From NCBI RefSeq assembly GCF_010389155.1, contig NC_057766.1, positions 2,418,001 through 2,482,000 of the forward strand: DNA of 64,000 nt, given 5' to 3'. A model generated the notes under the pieces. The model was given only the letters and a program-made list of their open reading frames with translations. It did not search any database and was not told where the DNA came from. Source of the stretch: Erigeron canadensis (taxonomy: Eukaryota; Streptophyta; Magnoliopsida; Asterales; Asteraceae). The stretch's first letter is position 1. Every line of letters begins with the position of its first letter. Below are positions 48,894 to 59,739 of this stretch, piece after piece. The position numbers were made by a program, and so were the translations under genes.

Positions 48894-49331
48894 AACTAAT
48901 CCCAAAAAGTTATTGTATGCATGTCACGTAAGCAGTTAACGGGTCAATGTGAAAGTGATGACCGGATAACTTTTGACCCGGTCACTTTTGCATGCTATAG
49001 GACTATTGAACAAGTTTCCTGAATACAATAAAGCTGACCTAAAGTTCGTGCACACAATAACTTTTGAGCATTAGTTACTGCATTTCTGGGTACTTATTCC
49101 TTTACAATATTGCCAAATATATAAACTGTGGAATGCATTTTTTTTTCCTGCAATTAAAAATATCCACAAATAAAATTAAAACACATTTTGTTTTGTATAA
49201 GCAATTTCATGCTAAAAAGGTAAAAATCCATAATCAAAATAATACTCGGACTAGATACATGTAAATTAAGTGATTAGATCGAAAGAATAACTACATAGTA
49301 TCCAACTCGTGAAACACAGTGCTCACACATT

Positions 49332-49548
49332 TCAATTTTTTTTTAACAGTTAGTCGGTATTCGACATCAGGATACACCTCACCGTATAATGTTGAAGCCC
49401 TTGCACGTACTCTAGACTACGAAATGTAGACCATAAGCCGTTATAGGTGATTGAGGGAAAAAACCCACAGACTTGTCACTCCTAAAAGTCGAACCCAAGA
49501 CCTGTGGGAAAAACTAGGGATGCATCTGCCAGTTGAGCTAGTTTCACT
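49332..49548 (-). mobile_element. tRNA-derived SINE on the minus strand
   Basis: Read on the minus strand it opens with an A box TAGCTCAACTGGCAGATGC at about 49540, then a B box GGGTTCGACTTTT at about 49487, and ends CGACTAACTGTT followed by a run of A at about 49340. This is the head-to-tail order of a pol III SINE. A clean target duplication was not found. Confidence 0.6.
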
Positions 49549-49750
49549 TTCCAATTGGCTAATATATCATAACAAGAGGAGTTAAGGAAAGAATTAAAGG
49601 TAGCAAACGGCAGGGTATGCAACGACTTTTTGTAGGCTATGCACTTGGTGAATTAATGCACTCTTTTTTTAATTTTCTATACTTTTGTAAAGGCTAATAA
49701 ATCTCAAAGGACGTACGTCCGCCACTGTACGTACGTACTCGGTCACTTTC

Positions 49751-49757
49751 TATAAGT
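49751..49757 (+). promoter_or_regulatory. Likely TATA box of the KCS gene
   Basis: TATAAGT lies 65 bp before the KCS start codon, with a CAAT word at 49761 and a C/A-rich likely start region near 49780-49795. It is 23 bp downstream of the end of the hAT-like element. Confidence 0.5.
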
Positions 49758-49815
49758 AGGCAATAGAAACAATATTTGGCCAAGACACAACATCTAGCTA
49801 GTTAGCATTATTTCA

Positions 49816-51189
49816 ATGGAGTTTATAACATCCATGATGCTTCTGTTTTCCTTCTTATACGTTACCCTTCTATCAGCAAAGTTGGTGATCCGAAGAGGTA
49901 AGCAAAAGTGTTATATGATCGATTACGAATGCTACAAGGGCGAGAAGGAAACACAACTGAATTCTGAACTGTGTGCCAAGATTGCTTTGCAGAACAAGAA
50001 TATTGATATTGAAGATTTCAGATTTTTGTTAAAAATCATGGTTAATTCGGGTCAAGGTGAAGAAACTTATGGCCCCAAAACCGTCGTCTTAGACAAAGAA
50101 GAACCAAAACTTGTCGATTCTATATCAGAACTAGACACAATATTCTTTAACACACTAGATTCTATATTTGCTAGGTCAAAAATCTCACCATCTAATGTTG
50201 ATATATTAGTGGTGAATGTAGGTTTACTGTCGGTAGCACCTTCTTTAACATCTAGGATCATAAATCACTACAAGATGCGTGAAGATGTTAAGGCGTTCAA
50301 TCTGACAGGAATGGGCTGCAGTGCAAGTGTCATTGCCATTAATCTGGTTCAGCAATTGTTCAAGACTCACCAAAAAAAATTAGCCATTGTTGTGAGCACA
50401 GAAGCAATGGGTGCTCACTGGTACAATGGGAAAGAAAGGTCTATGTTGTTGTCTAACTGCCTTTTTCGTGTGGGAGGTTGTTCTATGCTTCTAACCAATG
50501 ACGAGGATTGGAAGGATAAGGCAATTTTGAAGCTCAAGTGTTTAGTCAGAACCCATTTTGCATCCAACGATGAAGCCTATTACTGCTGCATGCGAGAAGA
50601 AGATAATCAAGGATACGAAGGCGCACGCCTCAACAAGTCCCTCCCAAAAATTGCTGCTCAATCGTTGAAAAAGAATCTATATATGCTTCTACCAAAAGTG
50701 CTTCCTCTTAGGGAAATTCTTCGTTATATAATCTTCAAATCCACGGATTCAAAGATCAACCTCAAAACTGGAATAGATCACTTTTGTATCCATCCAGGTG
50801 GAAGAGCTGTAATTGACAATATTGGTGAAAATCTAGGGCTAAACGAGTATGATCTTGAACCTAGTCGAATGACACTACATCGGTTTGGGAACACATCGTC
50901 TAGCGGCATTTGGTATGTTCTTGGATACATGGAGGCAAGGAAAAGGCTAAAGAAAGGGGACAAAATCTTGATGATTAGCTTGGGTGCAGGTTTTAAAGCC
51001 AACAGCTGTGTTTGGGAAGTCAGCAGAGACCTGAATGGAAGCAATGTCTGGTCTGACATGATTGAGAATTACCCACCAAACAAGAACGCGATAAACCCTT
51101 TTCTTGAGAAATTTGGATGGATCAATGATGAATCTATGACTTCTCTCACTATAGCCCATCTGCGCAATGTCCTGGATAATCGGTCGTAA
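49816..51189 (+). CDS. KCS: 3-ketoacyl-CoA synthase (FAE1-type, KCS12/KCS19 group)
   Basis: KCS condenses malonyl-CoA with a long acyl-CoA in the ER membrane, the first and chain-length-setting step of very-long-chain fatty acid elongation for waxes, suberin and sphingolipids. The intronless frame gives 457 residues. One hydrophobic segment at about 4-22 (the short N terminus typical of KCS12/19-like proteins) is followed by the FAE1_CUT1_RppA domain. The thiolase-type triad is present: Cys168 in FNLTGMGCSAS, His326 in HFCIHPGGRAV and Asn359 in HRFGNTSSSG, with the usual 33-residue His-Asn spacing. Other landmarks are EETYGPKTV near 82-90, VSTEAMGAHWY, LLSNCLFRVGG, and the C-terminal GAGFKANSCVWEV. 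The ATG at 49816 is the first in frame and follows a TATA-like box. The protein looks functional. Substrate length cannot be predicted from what is visible. Confidence 0.93.
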   Translation: MEFITSMMLLFSFLYVTLLSAKLVIRRGKQKCYMIDYECYKGEKETQLNSELCAKIALQNKNIDIEDFRFLLKIMVNSGQGEETYGPKTVVLDKEEPKLVDSISELDTIFFNTLDSIFARSKISPSNVDILVVNVGLLSVAPSLTSRIINHYKMREDVKAFNLTGMGCSASVIAINLVQQLFKTHQKKLAIVVSTEAMGAHWYNGKERSMLLSNCLFRVGGCSMLLTNDEDWKDKAILKLKCLVRTHFASNDEAYYCCMREEDNQGYEGARLNKSLPKIAAQSLKKNLYMLLPKVLPLREILRYIIFKSTDSKINLKTGIDHFCIHPGGRAVIDNIGENLGLNEYDLEPSRMTLHRFGNTSSSGIWYVLGYMEARKRLKKGDKILMISLGAGFKANSCVWEVSRDLNGSNVWSDMIENYPPNKNAINPFLEKFGWINDESMTSLTIAHLRNVLDNRS

Positions 51190-51602
51190 TAAGAACCATA
51201 TTATATACCACACCCTGCAAATGCCCTATCCTCGGTTATTTCACCTTCGCTAGCTATTTCCAACGCACGTACTATGGAGTATAATATTTTTACTACATTT
51301 TAGACTTGTGTGGACGTAATCACGTTCATTGCTCGGTTACTATTATTTGTTTAGTGTATTATGTAATGATTGTAAAGCCTAAGGGCTAGTGTGTCAATAA
51401 CATAGTTAATAACCGAATAGTCGGTTATAGGCAGTTATTTCGATTGGGCATAGTTTTCTCTATTCGTGAACACTCACCATGGTTTACTCTATGTATCAAA
51501 AAGTGAAGTCTCATGTAACAGAATTCATTATCTATAAATAAATGATTATTATTTCAGTAAATTCTTATATCTTTGTGTGAATCAAACGAATAGGGACAAC
51601 AA
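51190..51602. other. KCS 3' flank
   Basis: This contains the likely KCS 3' UTR, with an AATAAAT polyadenylation-like word near 51537. No other feature. Confidence 0.4.
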
Positions 51603-52346
51603 TGTATATAGCCAAAAATCCATTCCAAAGTCTGGGAGGAAGAAGATATCAGAAACATGCATAACAAAACGTGTTAAAAACATTATAAGTTTCAAATATG
51701 TTACTCAAGTGTGTTAAAGTACAATGTAGCGTAGGGTTGAGTTCGGGTCAACACGGCAACACCCGGCCCTGCCCGGACCGAACCAGTCAAACCCCAAGAC
51801 CAGAAAACAGAGAACAGAAACCCAAGGAATGGACCAATATTGAGTCGGTTCTATTAGTAAGCTATCTTGAAAGAAAAATATAAATAGTTATATTCTTATG
51901 CCAAGTGCCAGTTACAGAAAATTTCAGAATTCTACATTGTGTGAAATCTGAAAATAGATTATGTAACACCTATACAGTAGAAAAGAATTGAAATATGACG
52001 CATCAACATAACTAGTCTTAATGAAAAGAACAGTAAAAAAGTAATTATGATATGTTGAATTGAGGGGTCGACTTGAGTCATTTCATTAGGCAGTAATTCC
52101 ACACGGACTTGAACAGCCAGAAGCATTCCTTCAACTCTTGTTCTCTTCAGTTATCCTTGTACAGTCCCCTTAAGAAAAGTTCGGGTCTCAAACCAGTTCT
52201 TGGGTTTAGGTGCATAAGTGGTTCGACTAATGTTGAATATCTGAACGCGCAAATACATCATGCCCCTGCAATTTACTTAAGAGGAGCCACTTTAGACTCA
52301 TTTACATTGTAATCTGTTGATTTGAGATTTTGAGCTATGATTTATC

Positions 52347-52839
52347 AGATAAAATTTAAAGTAACACCAATCATTTTCATATCTTGAATCAATAACAAGA
52401 ACAACAATAACAAAGGAGGTCGAATGATTGATGAATTTTATTTATTTTAGAGAAATGATCTTACACAAGATAAACAAGGACAGAAACAGTAACGTTACAG
52501 CCTATGTGACTATAACGGATCTTTTCGTACAACAAGGATTTTGGAACATTCAAAATACTAGGAAGAATAACAGCTGAAAAGATGAATGTTATATGGCAGT
52601 GAGCAAGGATTTTATAGGCACAGAAACTCTGAAGCAGGAGTGTGACTTATTTTCATACAACACCCTCTAATCATCCTTTTCTTCATTCTTTTCCCTCTTG
52701 AGTCTTTACTGCACATTCCAGCCCTTTAATACTCAGCTTGACACCTTTAGTCCCTGCAGTTTGCTCAACATAGAGAATAAATACTTAAGATAAATACAGG
52801 GAAGGTTAGGATTGATAAATACATTTAGTATTTCTAACA
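52347..52839 (-). repeat. Copia 3' LTR
   Basis: This 493-bp copy is nearly identical to 61604-62096. It is preceded on the minus strand by the polypurine tract at 52840-52848. Confidence 0.93.
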
Positions 52840-52852
52840 TCCCCCCTCAATC

Positions 52853-54172
52853 CTAACCTTTAAACATGTCCAACATACCTAACTTGTTAGTGAGATAATT
52901 GTGTTGTTTTTCACCCAACCCTTTAGTGAACAAGTCAGCTGGTTGATCCAAAGTATCAATTTTTATAAGCTTCACAACCCCTGCACTGACCTTTTCTCTT
53001 ACCAAGTGAATGTCAATTTCAATATGCTTTGTTCTTTCATGTAGAACAGGGTTCTGGGCAATCAAAATGGCAGATTTATTATCACAATAAAGTTCAATAG
53101 GAAGGTTTACCTTGACCTTTAAATCATCCAAAACCTTTATGATCCAAAGTAATTCACATGTTACAGAGGCCATGGCCCTGTATTCAGCTTCTGTAGAGGA
53201 TCTAGAGACAGTGTTTTGTTTCTTACTTCTCCAAGAGATAAGAGATTCTCCCAAGAATACACAAAAACCTATTACAGATCTTCTAGATCCAAGGCATCTG
53301 CCCCAATCTGAATCCACATATCCTTTAAGGTTAAAGTTATCCCCCCTTTTCAGTTCAATCCCTTTTCCAGGAGATCCTTTTAGATACCTAAGGATTCTAA
53401 AAGCAAGTTTAAGATGGGATTCTAAGGGAGTATGCATAAACTGGCTCAGACATTGCACAGCATAGGAAATGTCTGGCCTTGTAAGAGTCAAGTGGATTAG
53501 TTTCCCAATCAATTTCTGGTATTCAGTTAGATTGGTTATGAGTCTATCATTACCACTTTCCTTTACAGGAAGAGTGAGATTTTGTTCAAGAGGTGTTGGT
53601 GAGGGTTTGCTCCCAAGCAATCCAAACTCATTTAATACCTCAAGACAGTATTTTCTCTGATTTAAACACAAACCCTGCTCAGTGTTGAGGACCTCTATTC
53701 CAAGGAAATATTTTAACTTTCCAAGATCCTTTATGAGGAACTTAGTTTTTAGAAATCCTTTCACATTGTTAATTTCAGTTATATCACTACCAGTGATGAT
53801 GATATCATCAACATAGACTAATAAGGCTAAAAAACAATTAGAGGAAGATTTAATATACAAGGAATGATCATTCTGACTTTGACTGAACCCATGTTCAATC
53901 AAGGTATTGGTAAGTTTCTCATGCCATTTCCTAGGTGCTTGTTTAAGCCCATAAAGGGACTTGACCAGTTTGCACACCCTAGGATCATTCTTATCAAAGA
54001 ATCCTTCAGGAGGAGTCATGTAAACATCTTCAGTTATGTTACCATAGAGAAAAGCATTGTTTATATCTAACTGAAACAAGGGCCAAGAATTTTGGGTGGC
54101 AAGACTTAACAAACATCTTATAGTAACAATTTTCACAACTGGGGAGAATGTTTCATCATAATCAAAGCCCAT
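52853..54172 (-). pseudogene. Copia reverse transcriptase and RNase H part
   Basis: The 439-residue open stretch begins in the RT domain (DYDETFSPVVK), includes FQLDINNAFLYG and the catalytic YVDDIIITG, then RNase H with GYVDSDWGRC, SRSSTEAEYRAMA and CDNKSAILIAQNP, and ends with the conserved HIEIDIHLVREK and ADLFTKGL. It is intact as far as it goes, but its 5' part is cut off by the solo LTR at 54175. The Met at 54172 is not a real start. Confidence 0.88.
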
Positions 54173-54174
54173 TC

Positions 54175-57100
54175 TGTAACACCCCGACTACGGCGGAAAC
54201 ACGAGATGCCACAGAACAACATGGTACAAAAGATTAAATGGAAAACGTCTTAATTAAAGTCTTAAAACCATTCCAAATTAAACGATTACATAGTTCAAAG
54301 TAAATTATTAAAAATCATAACATAAGTCCAAATCCGAAATAAAAGATAAACTTGTTTGCATTACAAGTCTTCGTTCACTATGCAAACACAAAGTCCAAAA
54401 GCGGTCCATAGGCAAACCTACTGCTCTAAACCTGAAAAGCATGAAGAAAAAGTGTCAACTACGAGAGTTGAGTGAGTTCATAGGTTTTTAACTAATACAA
54501 TAAGCATATATACACATCATCACAAAATAAATTAGGAATCACCAATTTCCATGAACATTTCCAATTCATCCTTTGATAATCGTTTGTTCAACTCACTTTT
54601 AACCCATGTAAATAAATCCTTGTCATATGACCACAAGGGTCTAATTCCATTATCTTAGATGAGTATATACTTGAGCCACTACTACTACCATTTTATTCAA
54701 GTCCGATTACAATCCAATAATTCAATTCATAGCACAAGCTGTCAATCAAGTGCCATAACATTAATAACAATGATGATAATGGGTCGTGCCATGGAGACGC
54801 CCGATTATCTTAAGGTAGTTAGAACACCCGGGGGCCAGACTAGAAGTGGAGGTTGTCATGAAGGCAACCAACCTTCCAACGGTACGCTTTGGGTGGGCGG
54901 ACGAAACCTAGTTGCGCAACTAACTAACTACAGGCCTCCACTTTCGGAGTAAATAGTAGTGTACCGAACGCCGCGGTTTGACAGAACTCAAGCTCATCAC
55001 ATAAATCCTTTATTTTCATGAACATACGAAACAATTTTATTTCATACTCATATATCAAGAATCATTTCATATAACAACTCTCTTTCAAGAAACATTGCAT
55101 ATATAGAAAGTAGTTTCATTTATCATGCTTTTCACCCCGAAAGTAAAACACATAAAAGAGTTTGAAAGGGAGCTATGACTCACTTGATTTGAGAGTAATG
55201 GGGGCTGATCAAATACGAGATGTGTGCCTAGTGATGTCGTTCCCCAAGCAAGCCTAAACCATGGTATTCAAATATACACAACGTAAGTGCGTGTTACATG
55301 AACTAGTGAACTAGATCATGAGATTTATGCTAGTAGGCTTGCCTATCTTTGGTTGTTACTTCATTATGGAATCAAAGTGTATTATGATGTTCAAGATATT
55401 TGGTTAAATTGGAATTGATGGTAAGAGTAGTTTTTGCGTTAAGCGTTTTTGCGCGTTTGTTGGAATTTCGGTAATTCGGCTTTGATTCGCGAGATTTCTT
55501 TTGCACACTTTGTTTTGTACTACTATTTGATATTGGTACAGTAGTATTTTGGATTTTAAAATATATTTTCTGATTTATATTAATTTCCTTGATTTATTAT
55601 TATTTAATTAATTATTTATTCCATTTATTCATTAATTAATTAAATAATTCCTTATAATTATTCTTAGGTTCTTAAATTACCTTTAAAATTTATAGATAAT
55701 TATATTTTGATTATCTACTGAGTATTATGCTTTTAAACTTGTAATATTATTTATTTATTTATTTATTTAAGCTTTATTACTTATTTATTTAATAATAGTG
55801 ATTAATTAGTGATTTTTAACTTAGTTAGTCATTCTTAAATTATGTAAAACTTAGTTCTTTCCTTGAAATTACTTTTCTCCAGTAGGTTTAAGTTATTTAA
55901 TCCTATTTATGTGATTTTGTCCAAGTTCATGATTTATATAAATTTATTATTGATTTATTTATTCCTTAAAATCCCTTTTAAATTCACTAAATTATAAAAA
56001 CACTTAGAAATCATCACAAGAGCTTTTGTCTAAAATCCCAGGCCCTTTTTAGGCAACTTTTATCAAATAAAATTTGTAACCATTCAATATCTCTTGTGTT
56101 CTTATAATTTGAGGACTTTTAAACATAAAATCGTTTACCGAAATAGTGATTTTTGCCTCATTTCTCAACCAATTTAAATGCTTCAAAAGGGATTTTTGTT
56201 CTTATTTCATTTTGTCCAGAATTTCCATCATATTTTGATAACCTAAGTCGTGATTGTGGTGGTGGTGTGCTATGTGCAATTTTGTGCTTTCGGTTGGTGA
56301 TTATTTGACCCGAAAAGACTATTTTTGAGCTTATTCTTGCCATGCATCAAATGACTTGAGTTTTATACTTTTAATATGTCATATTTCCAGTATGTTCATC
56401 ACATTTTCATGGTCATATAGTTATGGTGCATGTGTGTGCTCAAAATGCATTTTAACATGTTTTCGGTTTTCGATTTCAAGCCTATTTTGCCTTGTTTGGT
56501 TCTATAATCATATTTTTGTTATTACCATAATTTTTACAGAATATTAACTTTGATTTTAACACATTTTTCACTTATGACAAGCCTAGTTTCATCTCATAAT
56601 CCAAACAATAATCCAACCTTCTTAAATCTAGCATATATGCACTTAAATCAATACTTTTTAACATAAAGCTTTAACTATCAAAAATCCATCAACATAAAAA
56701 TATATTTTTCATGAAATATTCCAGAAATATATATACAAATATTTATACATCATGTTCATCTTTTTATAAAAAGTTACTTTACAATCTATCAACACATATC
56801 CACCTTTTTGATGCTAGCTTTTATAGATCCAACACTTTATCAATAAAATCTATATTTTTATAAATATTTCCAGAAATATTACTTTCATAATATGTATGAA
56901 TATAGCCATCTTTCAAAGGAAAAATCACATCAAAGACTATTAAACTTATATCCACACTTTTGGGTCTTAAACTAGTTGAATCCTTGGATCTTTCTTCATG
57001 GATTCAACATGCATGAGCATGGAAAGAAAGATCCTATCAACTTTGCCCTCATCAAGTGTATATTCAAAAGAAAACATGAAGAAAACACAATCTTTTGATA

Positions 57101-58151
57101 AAACCTTTTTAATATAAACAAGAACAAGATTAATCTAATAAAGAGATGAAGATATATACCCTTGAAGATCACTTCTAGATGATGAAAAATGGCAGATTTT
57201 CGTGGCCTATATCTCCAAGAATACCCTTATTCAACACTTGAAACAACCCTTAAACTATTCTTGAATCAACCCTTTTGTTTATCTAACCTACAACCCTTAT
57301 TATTATCAAGTGTTTAGATGAGTTTTTAGTCTTGTTCTTCCTTCTCTAATGGCTGCCGAAATTCAAGAGGGAGAGAGGGAGAAAAGGAAGAGTTTTTGAG
57401 AGAAAATGAGTTATGTGTGTGTTGGGGGAAGAGAGAGTTTGAGAGTTAAATTCCTTGGAAGTGTAAGAGTGTGTATTTTGAATTAAGTGTGTGTGTGTAT
57501 CTAAGGGGGGGGGGGGGGGGACGGCCAAAAGGAGGGGGAAAAGGGAGAGACACATTTTATTTTTTATAAAGTTTTGTTGTATAAGTATAAGTGTAGGTAT
57601 ATGTTAAGTGTGGATTTAATTTGTAAGTGTTTTGTTAGTAAAAGGTAATTAATTGGTTGTTTTAGTTAGGAATATGTATATATGTGTATAAGTCATGTAT
57701 ATTTATGTGTGTGGATATATTTTTGTATTTTTAGTTGGTTACATAGGTCATTGGTTGAAAATTTGTATTAATTTTTAAGCTTATATGCTTACTTATTAAG
57801 TTTTCGACGCTTTTACGTACATAATACATCCAATTATATTTTTAGTTGAAAATTTTATTTATCATGATCATATCCTCTTGATTTGGTTTTATTTTTGATT
57901 TGTTGGGCAATCCATAGGAATTTTGATTGGTATCTCAATTTGCGAGCCTTAAGTTATTATTATCGCATCGATTGATCACCTCTAAAATTTTTTTGTTCCG
58001 AGGTACTTTCATTAGGAAATTCTTTTACATATCATTAGCTTTAGATTACTAATTTGGGGCATTACCTACTAGCTTCAAGTATAACTAGGGCTTGCGGGAA
58101 CGTAAACAACCTAACTAGCACATATATAATATTAAAAGTACGGTTGTTACA
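54175..58151. mobile_element. Solo LTR (3977 bp) nested in the Copia pol, CATTC target duplication
   Basis: It starts TGTAACACCCCGAC, ends GTTGTTACA, and is flanked by CATTC at 54170-54174 and 58152-58156. Removing it and one CATTC leaves the Copia frame continuous. It has no gag or pol. It carries a 16-base poly-G run near 57507, purine-rich sequence at 57365-57560, and long AT-rich parts. Length and ends fit a Tekay-like Gypsy family (inference). Confidence 0.82.
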
Positions 58152-58156
58152 CATTC

Positions 58157-59283
58157 TTTGACTGTACCCCTTAGCAACTAACCTAGCTTTGTATCTCTCT
58201 ATCTCACCATTAGACTTATACTTGATTTTGTAAATCTATTTTGAACCTATTGGTTGTCTACCTTGTGGGAGATCTGTAAGAATCCAAGTGTTGTTTCTAT
58301 TCAAGGCTTCCATTTCACAATTCATGGCATCAAGCCAATTTCTATCTTGTGAAGCCTCTTGATAAGAGGTGGGTTCAACACTTTTATTAAGACAAGAGGA
58401 GAAACACATATTCTCAGAACTAAGCTTAGAGTAATTTAGAACCCTACTGAGACCATATTTCACCTTTCCCTCAATAACAAAGTCTTTAAGTTTTTTTGGA
58501 AGAGAGAAATGTCTTTCAGACCTCCTAACTGCAACATCAACAGGTTGATTATTTATGGGAGAATTAGATGCAGAATTGTCCTCAGGGTTTTCAAGAGTTA
58601 CTGTCATGAGAAGATGTTGCAGGTGTGCCTCCATTGACAGTGGAATCAGTGGTCCCACTGCCATAGTCTGCGCTATTGCCATCACCCCTATCAGAATATT
58701 CTATCCCTTCATCATTGGACTTGTTTTGAGTGTTTGAAGTGTCATCATAAAAGCAATCAAAGAAATTTAAGTGATTTAAATCCATTTTGGAAGAAACAGA
58801 TTCTGGTTTTAACTTAAAAGGTATGATATCCTCAAAAAACTTTACATCTCTTGAGAAGAACACAGATTTATTGTCAAGACCATAAAGTTTATACCCCTTT
58901 TTTCCATTTGAATAACCAAGAAGTACACACTTTTCAGTTCTACTACAAAACTTGTCAAAGTTATTAAGGACTTTTGCAAAACAAAGACATCCAAACACTT
59001 TAATATGAGATAGATTAGGTTTAGAACCAAACATTTTTTCAAAAGGAGATTTGCCATCAAGAACAGAAGAGGGAAGCCTGTTGATAAGGTAAGTTGCAGT
59101 TAGAATACACTCAGTCCACATATTAAGAGGAATTCCCCCCTGAAACATAAGAGACCTGGCCACATTTAAAAGGTGTCTATGTTTCCTTTCCACTATTCCA
59201 TTTTGTTGAGGAGTGTAAGAACAAGTGGTTTGATGAAATATACCATTTTGTTTTAGAAAATTATTGAATTGTTGATTTACAAA
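58157..59283 (-). pseudogene. Copia integrase C-terminal part and start of reverse transcriptase
   Basis: The first block (58591-59283) holds the integrase end with ERKHRHLLNVARSLMFQ, MWTECILTATYLINRLPSS and VFGCLCFAKV, then a linker. A frameshift between about 58590 and 58650 moves to the frame of 58236-58685, which holds the RT entry block YQEASQDRNWLDAMNCEMEAL. A TAG stop at 58236-58238 replaces the tryptophan usual in the GSKW motif. The frame then runs on through KGYSQ to the solo LTR. Confidence 0.8.
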
Positions 59284-59739
59284 TTACTTCCCATTATCAC
59301 TCCTAAAGACTTTGACTCTTCCGTTGAACTGATTTTGAAGAATATTTGAAAAATATATTATGTTTTCAACAGTTTCATCTTTGGATTTTAATAAATACAC
59401 CCACACAGCCCTGGAATAGTCATCAACTATGGTCAGGAAATACCTAAATCCATCCTTACTAGTGACCCTGTAGGGTCCCCAAAGATCAAGGTGGATAAGG
59501 TCACCAACATGCTTACTTTTGTGATCACTTAGAGGGAATGGTTCTCTAATGTGTTTGGCTTTTAGACAAACTTCACAAGGTTGAAAGGTGACACCATGAA
59601 TATTGAGAATTTTTAGGACAATGTCAGAGGGATGGCCAAGTCTATTGTGCCACAAATTTGTAGAGGTTTTTGAACCAACAATATTACAGGATACAATGCC
59701 TTTACCTCTACTATTATTATCAAACAAATACAATCCTCC
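59284..59739 (-). pseudogene. Copia GAG-pre-integrase and integrase core
   Basis: It holds the pre-integrase motif LWHNRLGHPSDIVLKIL, a zinc-binding CEVCLKAKH pair, and the integrase core with DLWGPYRVTSKDGFRYFLTI and the second Asp in FRSDNGK. It is bounded by TAA stops: one at 59737-59739 after the protease block, and one at 59284-59286 right after SDNGK, where a Glu codon is usual. Confidence 0.83.

Larger units (their letters stand above)
45537..49105. mobile_element. Long foldback palindrome element, interrupted
   Basis: The left half 45537-46005 is mirrored by 46045-46310 plus 48894-49105. Examples: CTAATGCTCAAAAGTTATTG (45572) against CAATAACTTTTGAGCATTAG (49056), CTCGCCGGAAAACTTAAAAA (45811) against its reverse near 46200, and CACCATAACTTTGTTGTTTA (45974) against its reverse near 46047. 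The loop is only about 40 bases. Removing the later solo LTR and tandem duplication leaves about 970 bp that can fold into one hairpin with arms near 470 bp. No transposase is present. Confidence 0.8.
44849..49727. mobile_element. Non-autonomous hAT-like element (candidate)
   Basis: Ends are TAGTGGCGGA at 44849 and TCCGCCACTG at 49727. They are flanked by TATGTATG (44841-44848) and TACGTACG (49728-49735), 8-bp words differing only by two C/T changes, which fits an old hAT target duplication. The interior has no transposase and contains the foldback element, a solo LTR and a SINE. Confidence 0.5.

Noticed and set aside
50778..51213. Minus-strand frames opposite the KCS gene
   Set aside because: They are antisense shadows of a strongly conserved coding sequence.
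54659..54952. 97-residue frame in the large solo LTR
   Set aside because: It shows no domain and has no upstream coding context. It is LTR sequence.
57507..57522. Poly-G run as a special structure
   Set aside because: It is a single homopolymer inside a solo LTR, possibly of uncertain length. It does not show the four spaced G tracts needed to argue for more.
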